Assembly (NCBI GenBank): GCA_020846745.1
Contig: JADLDI010000123.1
Span: 1 to 64,000 of the forward strand
Length of the DNA: 64,000 nucleotides
Source: Bryobacterales bacterium
Lineage (GTDB): Bacteria > Acidobacteriota > Terriglobia > Bryobacterales > Bryobacteraceae
Reading direction: 5' to 3'
Position 1 is the stretch's first letter. Each line of letters begins with the position of its first letter. Below are positions 8,591 to 16,809 of the stretch, one piece after another. A program made the position numbers and the translations under genes. The notes under the pieces are model-generated. The model did no database searches. It was not told where the DNA came from and was given only the letters and a program-made list of their open reading frames with translations.

Positions 8591-9826
8591 ATGTACGTGA
8601 ACGGAGCAGCAGTTCCGCAAGACAATTTGGCGCCGCCTGTCGCGACGGCGCCCGGCATGGATGGATTGGTTACGCCCACTGGAATCTCGCCGGCACGGCT
8701 CGAAGAGATCCGGCGGCAGTTGCTCGATCCGTTTGACCCCGCCGAAACTAAGTGGCGTGTCACGGCGACCTCGACGCAGAATGGCCGTAACGGCACGGTC
8801 AAGCGCGGTCAGTTGGTGGCTTACGCCGATCAGCGCGCCTACACCGACCGGCTGAACGAGATCTTCGGTGAGTGGGGCTGGACGCGCACCTACATCGTTC
8901 AAGTTGCCCAGAACTTCGAACGCGTCACCCGGCAGGGCGCGAAAGGCGAAAAGCAAAGCACGATTTGCGCCAAGGTCGTGGTGGTTTCCACCGTCACCGT
9001 GAACGGGCTTGGTTCTCACACCGGCGTCGGCGAGGAGTGGGCGGACGACGAGAATTCCGCCACGCGCGCCGAGGCACAAGCTTTCAAGCGTGCCTGCGCG
9101 TGCTTCGGACTCGGCCGGTATCTGTACGATCTCGACAAAGTCTGGGAAGATCTGGACCAGTACAACCATCCGGTTCGCGAGCCCAGCTTGCCGGAATGGG
9201 CGATCCCCGCGCACATGCAACGTCAGGCGCGCCCGCAAGCGGCGCCGCTCGCGCAACCGCGGCAGAGCTTGGTGCAGCAAGAAACGCTGGCGCACGTCAA
9301 GCGTCTGTGCGAAACGGTCGGCTTCGGCCTCGCGAAATTCGCGCTCCAGAAGTACGGCGGCGTGACAGACCCGTCGAAGATCGGCTTCGCGAAGCTGACG
9401 ACCGTTCTTGAAAAGCTGACCGACTTGGCGAAGGGCGTCGAGCGTTTGCGCGCGGCGTCGGCGAACCTCGGCGACGGGCGCTACGGCACGATTTGCCGCG
9501 AACTGAATCTCGCAAGCGATTCGCTCGACGACGTTCCGGACCGCGGCGCTTTGGCTGCGCTCCTGGCCCGCGTCGAAGCTGAGATGGGTGCCGCACGGAC
9601 CGATCCAATTGCGTCGCCAGAGAACGGCAAGATTGCCGTGCTTCGTGGTCAGCTTCTGCAAGCGGCGCGCAAGGTCGCCGAGAGTGGACGCCCGGGCTGG
9701 CCGTCGAAGTTCGGCGACGTGATCGCTCAGGCGACGGACGGGAAGCTGACCCTGGATCACTTGAAGAGCCTGACTGACGCTGACACGGGTGTCATTGAAG
9801 CTGCCGTCGCGAAGTTGGCATCCTAG
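8591..9826 (+). CDS. Rad52/Rad22-family single-strand annealing protein
   Basis: 411 aa, ATG preceded by GAGGAG. Residues about 45-190 follow the Rad52/Rad22 pattern: W[K/R]-rich start, QLVAYADQRAYTDRLNEIFGEWGWTRTY, a beta strand block, GVGEEW..DENSATRAEAQAFKRACACFGLGRYLYDL. This is the DNA-binding ring-forming core of annealing recombinases used by phages and mobile elements. The C-terminal ~200 residues are helical, Lys/Ala-rich and not assigned. It probably works with the SSB encoded about 6 kb downstream in repair, circularisation or integration of element DNA. Confidence 0.8.
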   Translation: MYVNGAAVPQDNLAPPVATAPGMDGLVTPTGISPARLEEIRRQLLDPFDPAETKWRVTATSTQNGRNGTVKRGQLVAYADQRAYTDRLNEIFGEWGWTRTYIVQVAQNFERVTRQGAKGEKQSTICAKVVVVSTVTVNGLGSHTGVGEEWADDENSATRAEAQAFKRACACFGLGRYLYDLDKVWEDLDQYNHPVREPSLPEWAIPAHMQRQARPQAAPLAQPRQSLVQQETLAHVKRLCETVGFGLAKFALQKYGGVTDPSKIGFAKLTTVLEKLTDLAKGVERLRAASANLGDGRYGTICRELNLASDSLDDVPDRGALAALLARVEAEMGAARTDPIASPENGKIAVLRGQLLQAARKVAESGRPGWPSKFGDVIAQATDGKLTLDHLKSLTDADTGVIEAAVAKLAS

Positions 9827-9838
9827 TATCGTGCGACT

Positions 9839-9864
9839 GGCCGGTTGCCGGAGCGCAGCCGGCC
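9839..9864 (+). terminator. Possible bidirectional hairpin between convergent genes
   Basis: GGCCGG (9839-9844) and CCGGCC (9859-9864) flank a 14-nt loop between the stop of the annealing protein and the stop of the convergent merP. There is no U-tract, so termination is inferred mainly from location between converging transcription units. Confidence 0.35.
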
Positions 9865-9924
9865 CCCTCGCCATTTGCAGCCCGCCAAACATTCCCGACA
9901 TCCGGGCCTGTGGGCCACAGGGCG

Positions 9925-10215
9925 CTATTTCGTTTTCACGGGCACCCTCACCTCGAAGCCGGTCTTCTCTATGGCTTGATGAAGCTGCGCCTCACTCACT
10001 GCCGAGTCTTCATAAACAACCTTCACCAGGCGCTTGTCCGTATCAATGGCCGTGCTCTTGACGCCGGCAGTTTTCGTGAGGGCGCGCTTGATGACCACGG
10101 CACAGGAGTCACAGTCCATCTTCGGAACGGTGATGTTGGCTGTTGCTTCTTTGGCGATTGCCTCGCCGTTCATCAGCACCAGTGCGGCGGCCGCAACGGC
10201 TAGGTTGATTCTCAT
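9925..10215 (-). CDS. merP: MerP-like periplasmic mercury-binding protein
   Basis: 96 aa starting at the ATG behind GGAAGGG; a start six codons earlier lacks a ribosome site. Signal peptide-like N-terminus (MRINLAVAAAALVLMNGEAIA) followed by a heavy-metal-associated domain with the MDCDSC metal site (M-x-C-x-x-C) at about 33-38. MerP scavenges Hg(II) in the periplasm and passes it to MerT. It is the last gene of a merR-merT-merP operon; the window shows no merA reductase. Confidence 0.8.
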   Translation of the reverse strand: MRINLAVAAAALVLMNGEAIAKEATANITVPKMDCDSCAVVIKRALTKTAGVKSTAIDTDKRLVKVVYEDSAVSEAQLHQAIEKTGFEVRVPVKTK

Positions 10216-10247
10216 TTTCTGTTTCCCTTCCATTTCGGGGTTCAAAC

Positions 10248-11018
10248 TCATGACCCGCTGGCCAACAAAAACTCCGCGACCGGACCCGAGTAGTACGGGA
10301 AGGCCGCCATTGCGATCACAAGTGCGGTGACCAGCCAGAGTACAATTCGGGCGGAGCGCCGACTCGCCAGTGGCGGGCACGCCGTGCCCGGAGCACACGC
10401 GCCCTGTTGCGGCAAAGGCCGGTAGGCGTAATAGAACGCTAGTCCGAGGAGCGCAAATGTGACAACCAAAAGGTACGGACGTAATGTATTGAAATACGCA
10501 GAGGCGCCCAAGATCGAAAAGCCGGTGAGCGCGAAGATGATCGGCAAAGTGCAACACAGGCTCGCGCCGATTGCGGCAATCACCGAGCCGGCCATCACCA
10601 GAGTGTGGCTTTTCGGACTAGAAGTTTGAAGCTCGTTGCGCGAGCCGGGCGCTGGACAACAAGCCGAGTCCGAAAAGGGTGGAACCGGTGCCCGATCCGC
10701 CGAACGATCGCAAGCTCCTGTCACCGCTTGACGAACGAGATCCCGCGACGGCAACCCTTCTATACGACCGTTGGTGAAATAGGTTCGGCAACTCAACGCG
10801 TACTCGCGTGCGGCGCGGGCCGCGGGTTCGACATCCAGCCCGTCGACGCGAATGGAGGGGGATCCCAGGAAGCGCTGCGATTCGGCGGTCGCCGCATCGG
10901 AAACGTTCACCTCCGCGACTTCTGCCGGGACGCCCACTTCCTGCAGCACTTGATGCACAAGCTCGATCGCCGGTTTGTGGTTTGGACAGCCGTCGAAATA
11001 CAAAACCTCAATCTTCAT
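10248..11018 (-). CDS. merT: Thioredoxin-like domain fused to MerT mercuric transporter
   Basis: 256 aa; the start at 11018 overlaps the merR stop by 11 nt. A longer start at 11048 lies further inside merR and lacks a ribosome site. Residues 1-~90 are a thioredoxin-like fold (MKIEVLYFDGCPNH..., later GSPSIRVDGLDV). Residues ~140-256 are MerT: three membrane helices, with the first-helix Cys pair in SLCCTLPIIFALTGF and a second Cys site in the loop (GACAPGTAC). MerT carries Hg(II) into the cytoplasm. The fusion puts a cytoplasmic thiol domain on the transporter, perhaps to receive the metal in the absence of a visible MerA. Confidence 0.8.
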   Translation of the reverse strand: MKIEVLYFDGCPNHKPAIELVHQVLQEVGVPAEVAEVNVSDAATAESQRFLGSPSIRVDGLDVEPAARAAREYALSCRTYFTNGRIEGLPSRDLVRQAVTGACDRSADRAPVPPFSDSACCPAPGSRNELQTSSPKSHTLVMAGSVIAAIGASLCCTLPIIFALTGFSILGASAYFNTLRPYLLVVTFALLGLAFYYAYRPLPQQGACAPGTACPPLASRRSARIVLWLVTALVIAMAAFPYYSGPVAEFLLASGS

Positions 11019-11451
11019 GTGTGCCCCCGGCAGCTCGCGCGAGCTCATTGAGAACGGGGCAACCGACGGTGTGATCCGTCGATGAAGTCTTCAGTTCGCG
11101 CGCGCACTTGCGCAAGGCCGATTTCAGACTGGCCTCTAGTTTCTGCAGTTCGTCGGTCTTCTCGCGGACGGTTGTCAATTTGCGCTCCAACAATTCCTTC
11201 ACATGGGAACACGAGGGAACGCTTTCATCACGCACCAAGAGGAGTTCGCGGATCTCATTGAGTGAGAAGCCGAGTTCCTGGGATTTCCGGATGAACTTCA
11301 GATCCTGAATTTGGCGCTGGCCGAATAGCCGGAATCCGCCCTCCGAGCGGCCGGAACGCTTGACCAGCCCTTCCTTTTCGTAGAATCGGATGGTGTCAAT
11401 GCTGATTCCGGTCTCCCTGGCGACCGAACCGATCTTGGCGGCGGCGTGCAC
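11008..11451 (-). CDS. merR: MerR-family mercury-responsive regulator
   Basis: 147 aa from GTG at 11451, giving the family-typical start (AAAKIGSVARETGISIDTIRFYEKEGL). Earlier in-frame starts run through the promoter; GTG at 11469 is the alternative. It has a MerR winged helix (about 5-70) and a dimerisation coiled coil. Three cysteines sit where Hg-MerR has its metal triad: PSCSHV, LRKCAREL and VGCPVL. It probably represses, and with Hg(II) untwists, the promoter just upstream, controlling its own operon. Confidence 0.82.
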   Translation of the reverse strand: MHAAAKIGSVARETGISIDTIRFYEKEGLVKRSGRSEGGFRLFGQRQIQDLKFIRKSQELGFSLNEIRELLLVRDESVPSCSHVKELLERKLTTVREKTDELQKLEASLKSALRKCARELKTSSTDHTVGCPVLNELARAAGGTHED

Positions 11452-11473
11452 GTCTTTTTTGGTACCCACACTC

Positions 11474-11505
11474 AGAGTACAGTCTGGAGTTAGGTCCAGA
11501 GTCAA
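11474..11505 (-). promoter_or_regulatory. MerR-type promoter/operator of the mer operon
   Basis: On the minus strand a TTGACT -35 (11505-11500) and TACTCT -10 (11479-11474) are separated by a long 20-bp spacer, the hallmark of MerR-controlled promoters. The spacer holds the dyad TCTGGA-N6-TCCAGA. It reads into merR-merT-merP, so the operon is autoregulated. The merR GTG start lies only about 20 nt downstream, implying a very short leader. Confidence 0.8.
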
Positions 11506-11513
11506 GTGTATTC

Positions 11514-12080
11514 TCAAATCCGGCCGAGGAATGCGCGAAGCGCGGACGCAGATTGGATCAACTGTTGTCGTTCCAGTGCGTCGAGGTACTCAGTCGCCGT
11601 TTTGGGAGGACTCTTCAAGCTCTTGCGGTGCTCCGCCGCAGCGCCGAGCACAGCGCCGGGGGCGAGATCGAGCAGGTGGAGGACGAATTCATCTGGATGC
11701 TGGGCCTCAATGCCGAATGCTCCAACTACGTCGGTGGGGAAATCGCGGAGGTTCATCGTGATGATCACGTTCGCTTGGCCACGAATAGCGGCTGCCAGGA
11801 CATGTCGGTCGTTCGGATCGGGGAGGTGAAGGCCGGGGATAAGATCCTCGTAGCCGGTCACCAGCGCGTCGACGGCATGTAGATCCATCAACGCTCGGGT
11901 TCGCTCCAGCTTGGCGCGCGTCAGATCTGGCCGCTTTTCCAAAAGCGCGGAGATCCATTCCTGGTGGACATCGGCCGACCACTTCGCGCGGAATAGGCCG
12001 GTGAGCGCGAGATGCATGAGTAGATTCCGCAACTCCGCCGGGTAGAGGACGTTGGCGTCATAGAATGCGGTGAACGTCAC
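11514..12080 (-). CDS. PIN-domain ribonuclease toxin (VapC-like)
   Basis: 188 aa. PIN motifs are in order: FYDANVLYP (Asp8), a middle acidic segment HQEW (about 39-42), LPDPNDRHVLAAAI (about 91-104) and TMNLRDFP (about 113-120). These give the acidic Mg-binding cluster of PIN nucleases. The ~60-aa C-terminal extension fits the PIN_3 group. It follows a helix-turn-helix gene by about 40 nt on the same strand, the usual antitoxin-toxin order. It likely cleaves RNA when unneutralised and may stabilise the element. Confidence 0.75.
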   Translation of the reverse strand: MTFTAFYDANVLYPAELRNLLMHLALTGLFRAKWSADVHQEWISALLEKRPDLTRAKLERTRALMDLHAVDALVTGYEDLIPGLHLPDPNDRHVLAAAIRGQANVIITMNLRDFPTDVVGAFGIEAQHPDEFVLHLLDLAPGAVLGAAAEHRKSLKSPPKTATEYLDALERQQLIQSASALRAFLGRI

Positions 12081-12119
12081 AGCTAGTTATTGACGCGGAC
12101 CGGCAAAGTTCCTAGTCAC

Positions 12120-12569
12120 TCAGAGACCCAGTTCTTGATCGTAGGCGGCGAGCTCCGCGAGGACTGCGCGGCGTTCGGCATCCGCGCGCCGCTTATAGGC
12201 CATTAGCGCTTCGAACCGAACCCGACGGTGCGTGCCGACGCGGCGGTATTCAATCTTCCCTTCGTCGAGGAGTTGAATCAGCGAAGGGCGTGAAATGTTC
12301 AGCAGGTCCGCTGCTTCCTGCGTCGTGAGTTCGGCGTGGACAGGAATCAGCGTCACGGCATTGCCGCGCGCCATTTCCTCAAGGATGTGGATGAGCATCC
12401 GCACGGCCGATGCCGGCAGCTTCACGGTCCCTGCGGAAGGATCGTCAAGCAAGCGGAGTCGCAGGGGATCCGTTGTTGGGGTTCGCGAGGCAAGGACCAA
12501 ACTGGTCTCTTTGGCGAGAATCGCTTCGGCCTCAGACGGCAACGTTGGTGCGATAGTTCCTTGCGCCAT
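12120..12569 (-). CDS. Excisionase-type HTH antitoxin partner of the PIN toxin
   Basis: 149 aa, ATG behind AGGAG. Residues about 85-135 form an excisionase/MerR-like helix-turn-helix (LTTQEAADLLNISRPSLIQLLDEGKIEYRRVGTHRRV is the core). The last ~25 residues are charged and helical and may contact the toxin. It is likely a DNA-binding antitoxin that represses its own promoter; the upstream gap holds two near repeats of AATCGAA (about 12608 and 12618) as candidate operator elements. Confidence 0.7.
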   Translation of the reverse strand: MAQGTIAPTLPSEAEAILAKETSLVLASRTPTTDPLRLRLLDDPSAGTVKLPASAVRMLIHILEEMARGNAVTLIPVHAELTTQEAADLLNISRPSLIQLLDEGKIEYRRVGTHRRVRFEALMAYKRRADAERRAVLAELAAYDQELGL

Positions 12570-12707
12570 GGCTTGATTGCTCCTGAACTCATCCTAGCAC
12601 AAGTCGCAGTAATCGAAAACAATCGAAGCAAGCGAAATTTGCCCTGTCCTTATATATAGCGGCCTCCCGAGCGGATGCCGAACCCAAAACCCAAAAGGAG
12701 AACTGAG

Positions 12708-13064
12708 ATGACTGCAAACGTTTCCGTATGCGCGAGCCAAGTGCTCAGCACGCGAGACTTGAAAGTACGCCCCGAGCGGGACGTGACCGAGATCGTCGGA
12801 CACTTTCTGAGCGTGGCCGAAGCCGTGGTGGGCCATTGGGTCGAATACTCGAAGGGGCTGCTGCTGTTCGTGATGGTTCCGGGCGACGCGCAGTCCGGTG
12901 AATTCTACGTTTACGACCGCAAGAAGGGCACCTTTTGGCTGTTGAGCTTGGCGGACAGCGTGTTCGGCGGCTACTCGCTCGCCGATATGCGCCAGAAAAT
13001 CAAGGACTTCCGGCTCCTCGACTTTGCCGAAGATCCATCTCGGCTCCGGGCGGTCAAGGCTTAA
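12708..13064 (+). CDS. Hypothetical element protein
   Basis: 118 aa from the ATG behind AAAAGGAG; the longer frame before it lacks a ribosome site. Compact alpha/beta protein with a hydrophobic core strand (KGLLLFVMVPG) and acidic C-terminal helix; no cysteine cluster, signal or membrane helix. First gene of the next + strand run and 46 nt before the primase. Family not recognised. Confidence 0.6.
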   Translation: MTANVSVCASQVLSTRDLKVRPERDVTEIVGHFLSVAEAVVGHWVEYSKGLLLFVMVPGDAQSGEFYVYDRKKGTFWLLSLADSVFGGYSLADMRQKIKDFRLLDFAEDPSRLRAVKA

Positions 13065-13110
13065 CCGCAACTCGTTTTGCGATTCCGCGAATCGGGTGTA
13101 GAGAAGAGCT

Positions 13111-14055
13111 ATGCCACAACTCCTGCTGGCAACGCCCGCAATGGCCGCCGAGTACTCGAACTGGTTCGTCAACCGGCGCGCCTACACCCGCCAGTCCGAC
13201 AGGCCACATCCGGAGTCGGGCCGGCATTTCTACTACCGGCCCGGCTCGAAGGCCGGCGCGGAGGTCGCATTGGAGGTTGAGGACGTTCGACGCCACCTGG
13301 CGGGCGAAATCACCTTGGGGATTTACGCGATCAACCCGGGGAACCAGCGGGTCAAGTGGATGGCGATCGATGCCGACTACAGGCGGTCGCTCGATGACCT
13401 GCTGAAGTTGCAGTACGAACTCCAACAAGACGGCATTCAGGCGGCGCTCGAACAGAGCCGCCGTGGTGGCCATCTTTGGATTCTGTTCGAGACGCCTGTG
13501 CTCGCCAAGCTCGCCCGGATCTACATCCGGCACTTGGCTGGAAAACTGGCTGTACAGGTGAAGTCAACCGGGCCATCGGACGGGATCGAGCTATTTCCGA
13601 AGCAAGATCGAATTGAAGCCGGCCAGTTTGGCAACGCGATTCGTGGGCCGCTGGGAGTTCATAGGGCCGTCAACCGGCGCTATTGGTTTTACGGTGCAGC
13701 ACATGATCTCGAAGCGCAGCTGGCGTACCTTCGCGAACTGCGGCGCGTGTCGGAATCCCGGTTGGCCGAGCTGGTTGCTGAGTTGGAGATTCCAGATGAG
13801 GTCTCGACGACTCCGCGGCGCTACCCACCATCGGGCTTTCAGATCCTGGACTTCTTGGAGCCGGGCCAATTGCGGCGAGTCGGTCGAAACTGGGTCACGC
13901 GATGTCCAAGTTGTGCGGCGACGGGCCGCGACCGGGGAAAGGACAACCTGGCCGTCTCCGTGGAGGAACCGATGAAGTACCTCTGCTGGGCGGGCTGCAC
14001 AAGTTCGCAGATCAGAGCCGCGCTCGGTGCGCCCGCTCCAGCGCTTGCTCGTTAG
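13111..14055 (+). CDS. Archaeo-eukaryotic primase with C-terminal zinc finger
   Basis: 314 aa. Primase catalytic signatures appear in order: MAIDADY (Asp87, Asp89), SRRGGHLWILFE (His121 of the sxH motif) and DGIELFPKQD...GNAIRGPLG (about 158-182), as in TOTE/plasmid-type AEP primases. The tail (about 265-305) holds CPSC...CWAGC, resembling the zinc ribbon/CHC2 modules attached to primases. It likely makes primers or fills gaps during element replication. With the RdRP-like gene, this element encodes two different predicted nucleotide polymerases. Confidence 0.75.
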   Translation: MPQLLLATPAMAAEYSNWFVNRRAYTRQSDRPHPESGRHFYYRPGSKAGAEVALEVEDVRRHLAGEITLGIYAINPGNQRVKWMAIDADYRRSLDDLLKLQYELQQDGIQAALEQSRRGGHLWILFETPVLAKLARIYIRHLAGKLAVQVKSTGPSDGIELFPKQDRIEAGQFGNAIRGPLGVHRAVNRRYWFYGAAHDLEAQLAYLRELRRVSESRLAELVAELEIPDEVSTTPRRYPPSGFQILDFLEPGQLRRVGRNWVTRCPSCAATGRDRGKDNLAVSVEEPMKYLCWAGCTSSQIRAALGAPAPALAR

Positions 14056-14064
14056 GACACGCTG

Positions 14065-14691
14065 ATGGCAAACGAATCCAGACTGGTGCTTCCAAAACCG
14101 TTGCTCGTGAAGCTGAACTCGCTCGGCATCTACTGCCAGACGTGGGTCACTGCGGAAAGGCAGGAACGCGCGAAGCGATGGGTCCTGCGCGGCGTGGAAA
14201 GCGGCGGCAGTGCTCGGGAGTTTGGACGGTACATCTCGTTTTTCGATTCAACGGGCTCGCGTTTGGAATGGCTGCAGAAGGCCGATCGAATCGGCGCGAA
14301 TGGCGTACACGCGGTGGTCATCGCTGAGGTGCTGATTGGCGTGGAAGTCGCTCGGGTGGAAGAGACGTACCAACTGGTGATCGCGAAGTACGAACTCGGA
14401 AAGGCGAAGGAGGGTGGAAAGAGGCCGCCTGTGGAATCTTCAGTCCTGTTTCGTGGGATGGACGGCCAACTTCCAGAAAAGCTGCGCAAGCAGGGGCTCG
14501 CACCGGCGTTCCTGACCCGAAGCGGCGAAGTGAAGGCGGTGCCAAACGCATATCTGGAGGCCGTGAAACTGGTGGCTGCGGGCGCGGCGTGCGCCAACTG
14601 CAAACATGTCCACGGCCTTATTGGCGGCGTGCCTCCCGCAGTGGAGTCAGGCGCCGAAGTGGTCTCGATTGCTTCGGGAGGAAGGTCATGA
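14065..14691 (+). CDS. Hypothetical protein with C-terminal Cys pair
   Basis: 208 aa, 9 nt after the primase gene. Helical basic N-terminal half (VTAERQERAKRWVLRGVESGGSAREFGRYI), central alpha/beta part (VHAVVIAEVLIGVEVARVEETYQLVIAKYEL) and one CANCKHVHG motif near residues 173-181 that could bind metal. No family recognised. Probably in one operon with the primase; its stop overlaps the next start (ATGA). Confidence 0.55.
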   Translation: MANESRLVLPKPLLVKLNSLGIYCQTWVTAERQERAKRWVLRGVESGGSAREFGRYISFFDSTGSRLEWLQKADRIGANGVHAVVIAEVLIGVEVARVEETYQLVIAKYELGKAKEGGKRPPVESSVLFRGMDGQLPEKLRKQGLAPAFLTRSGEVKAVPNAYLEAVKLVAAGAACANCKHVHGLIGGVPPAVESGAEVVSIASGGRS

Positions 14692-14954
14692 GGATCACAA
14701 GGAGTGAGGGTATCCTCGATTTCCCAGTGGCATTTGCCTACTTGGTGACTCTGGCGGCGATGGCGACATTGCTCTGGATCGATATGGCTCCGAGCCCGGC
14801 CCCGCTATGGCTCCTGGCGGTTCTTTGGACTTTCGTCCTTGGCGCGTGGCTCAACTTCCGCTTCGAACGGAACTGGAATGCGTGCGCGGCCGTGGCGTTC
14901 TGGCTCAGCACAATCATGATCACAGCCGGTGAACGGATCGCGAACCTGCTTTAG
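14688..14954 (+). CDS. Small multi-pass membrane protein
   Basis: 88 aa starting in an ATGA overlap with a GGAGG site upstream. Three hydrophobic helices can be seen (about 12-32, 37-54 and 62-80). Family not recognised. Together with the next small membrane gene it may be a component of the transfer channel or an inner-membrane accessory. Confidence 0.55.
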   Translation: MRITRSEGILDFPVAFAYLVTLAAMATLLWIDMAPSPAPLWLLAVLWTFVLGAWLNFRFERNWNACAAVAFWLSTIMITAGERIANLL

Positions 14955-14968
14955 GCAAGGAGGGCACG

Positions 14969-15184
14969 GTGAAAGAGTACTTGACCAAACTCTGCATGTT
15001 CCTGTTTCTGTCTGCGGCCTTTTCTGGCCGGACCAACGAACTGGGCGTCGTGGTGGGAGCGCTCACCGGAACCATTTTGCTTTGGCCCCTGTACCGCAAG
15101 TTCGTTCCCGCGCCGAAACGCCGAAGGGTTGTCGTCGTGGATGAGGAGCCCGAGCTAGAACCCGTTGACCGCGGCGTGAAGTAG
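14969..15184 (+). CDS. Small membrane protein
   Basis: 71 aa from GTG behind AAGGAGGG. Two hydrophobic stretches (about 5-19 and 26-42) followed by a strongly basic KRRRVVVV and an acidic tail. Size and layout resemble short pilin-like or channel accessory proteins of conjugative elements, but I see no diagnostic motif. Confidence 0.5.
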   Translation: MKEYLTKLCMFLFLSAAFSGRTNELGVVVGALTGTILLWPLYRKFVPAPKRRRVVVVDEEPELEPVDRGVK

Positions 15185-15202
15185 AGCGCCTGGGAGGTGT
15201 GC

Positions 15203-15811
15203 ATGACCGTCGGAACCAAGAGCGTTCTCTATGGGGCACACTGCTTTCTGCTGCATCCGCTGCTCGTCGCGTGGGGCTGGACACGGCTCTATGGCTTCCC
15301 GTGGGACCCGCGGCTTTGGTTTGCCTTCGCACTCCATGATGTCGGTTACTTGGGGCGCACGGACATGGACGGCCCGGACGGCGAACAGCATGTCGTTCTG
15401 GGCGCGCGCATCATGGGTGTGTTGTTTGGACCGGAATGGGAGGACGAATGCTTGCGGCACTCCCGATACTGGAGCCGCCGAATCGGGCGGCCGATTAGCC
15501 GTCTGTGCCTCGCGGACAAACTGGCCTTCGCGCTTGCGCCTGCCTGGCTCTACTTGCCGATGGCGCGTACGACCGGGGAACTAGCCGAATACATGGCGCG
15601 ATCGCGCGAGCGCCAAGCTGGCGACAACGGATTCACCGAACAGGAACTGCGCTCGATTCGATCGGCTGCCCCACGCGAGTGGTTGCGCGGGCTGCAGAGC
15701 TACACGCTGCGGTGGGTCGACCGCAATCGGGACCAATGGGTGGCATTTCAGCCTGAATCAGGAGTCGGCCATGTACGTGGAAATGAGAATCAGGCGCTAC
15801 GACTGCGCTGA
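15203..15811 (+). CDS. HD-like membrane-associated hypothetical protein
   Basis: 202 aa; ATG at 15203 chosen because GGGAGG lies about 6 nt upstream. FAFALHDVGYLGRTDMDG...EQHVVLGARIM (about 42-72) resembles an HD phosphohydrolase core (HD followed by His and Asp), and CLADKLAFALAP follows. If it is an HD enzyme it would hydrolyse nucleotides or phosphoesters. The metal ligands are not all obvious, so the HD reading is tentative. The end overlaps the next gene by 41 nt. Confidence 0.45.
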   Translation: MTVGTKSVLYGAHCFLLHPLLVAWGWTRLYGFPWDPRLWFAFALHDVGYLGRTDMDGPDGEQHVVLGARIMGVLFGPEWEDECLRHSRYWSRRIGRPISRLCLADKLAFALAPAWLYLPMARTTGELAEYMARSRERQAGDNGFTEQELRSIRSAAPREWLRGLQSYTLRWVDRNRDQWVAFQPESGVGHVRGNENQALRLR

Positions 15812-15968
15812 TTGCGGAGTGCCTTGCAAGAGCACCTCTCCCAATGCGGAGAGATGCCGAGCCTGCGCCAAGCTGAGGCTCAATCAGCAAAGCCGTGACT
15901 ATCAGCAGAAGGTGTTGGCGAGAAAGCGCGCGGCCCGTTTGGCGGCCGCAGCCCAAGCCTCTGCTTAG
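15771..15968 (+). CDS. Small zinc-ribbon protein
   Basis: 65 aa, ATG preceded by AGGAG and overlapping the previous gene by 41 nt. Four cysteines in CADC (about 12-15) and CRAC (about 29-32) make a zinc knuckle; the C-terminal half is a basic Lys/Arg/Ala helix. Probably a small nucleic-acid-binding protein. No specific family recognised. Confidence 0.6.
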   Translation: MYVEMRIRRYDCADCGVPCKSTSPNAERCRACAKLRLNQQSRDYQQKVLARKRAARLAAAAQASA

Positions 15969-16059
15969 CTGCCGATCCAAACACAATTCGATGCACCTCG
16001 GACGCTGGCCGCCCGAGGTGCGTTTGCATGTCAATTCGAAAAACAAGGAGACACAAGAA

Positions 16060-16488
16060 ATGTTGGGATACACGAAGATTCAGATCATGGGCAACTTGGG
16101 CGGCATGCCCGAGATGAAGTTCCTACCTAGCGGCGATCCCGTCGTCAATTTTTCGGTGGCGGTGAACCGCCGGTACAAGGACCGCGACGGTAACCAGAAG
16201 GAAGCCACCGACTGGTACCGCGTTTGCGCATTCAACGGTGTGGGTGAAGCCTGTGCCAAGCATCTGCAGAAGGGCGACGGTGTATTCGTCGAGGGTCGCT
16301 TGCAGGTTCGCCAGTACGACTCGAAACAGACCGGCAAGGAAGTTTCGGTCGAGATCATTCCGAGCACCGTACGCTTCTTGGGCTCCGGGCGCGGTGATTG
16401 CGGCGCTCGGCTCACCACTGGCCCTGTTCACCAATCGGACGCGTCACACGAAGGCGCCGACGGCGTGGATCAGGAAGTTCCTTTCTAA
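16060..16488 (+). CDS. ssb: Single-stranded DNA-binding protein
   Basis: 142 aa from the ATG behind AAGGAG. Full OB-fold (MLGYTKIQIMGNLGGMPEMK..., VVNFSVAVNRRYKD, TDWYRVCAFN, GVFVEGRLQVRQYD) followed by a short linker and the tail DQEVPF, matching the acidic-PF tip by which SSB recruits partner proteins. Binds single-stranded DNA during replication, conjugation and Rad52-type annealing. An element-encoded copy is common on conjugative elements. Confidence 0.9.
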   Translation: MLGYTKIQIMGNLGGMPEMKFLPSGDPVVNFSVAVNRRYKDRDGNQKEATDWYRVCAFNGVGEACAKHLQKGDGVFVEGRLQVRQYDSKQTGKEVSVEIIPSTVRFLGSGRGDCGARLTTGPVHQSDASHEGADGVDQEVPF

Positions 16489-16503
16489 GCGACGGCGACG
16501 ATC

Positions 16504-16809
16504 ATGGGCAACAAATGCGATTTCTGCTCCGCGCCGAACCCGACTTGGCGCTATCCGGCGCGGAGCTTCATCGGCTATATCGCCTGCGGGATCGCCGGCG
16601 AGAGCGTCGGAGACTGGGCGGCTTGCGGCGAATGCCATCGGCTGATTGAATCTGGCGACCGGACTCTGTTGACGGCCCGGTCCGTCGCGACGTTCCTTAT
16701 CATTCAGCCGGAGTTGGCTGAGATCGAGGATGAACTGGCCTTGGAACTCGGAACCCTGCACTCTCGGTTCTTCGAGAATCGTCTTGGACCGGCGGCGGTG
16801 ATCGTATGA
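16504..16809 (+). CDS. Small Cys-rich (zinc-binding) protein
   Basis: 101 aa. Two Cys pairs, CDFC (about 5-8) and CGEC (about 41-44), could form a zinc ribbon with a hydrophobic segment between; the C-terminal half is helical. Overlaps the methyltransferase start by 4 nt, so probably cotranslated with it. Family not recognised. Confidence 0.6.
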   Translation: MGNKCDFCSAPNPTWRYPARSFIGYIACGIAGESVGDWAACGECHRLIESGDRTLLTARSVATFLIIQPELAEIEDELALELGTLHSRFFENRLGPAAVIV

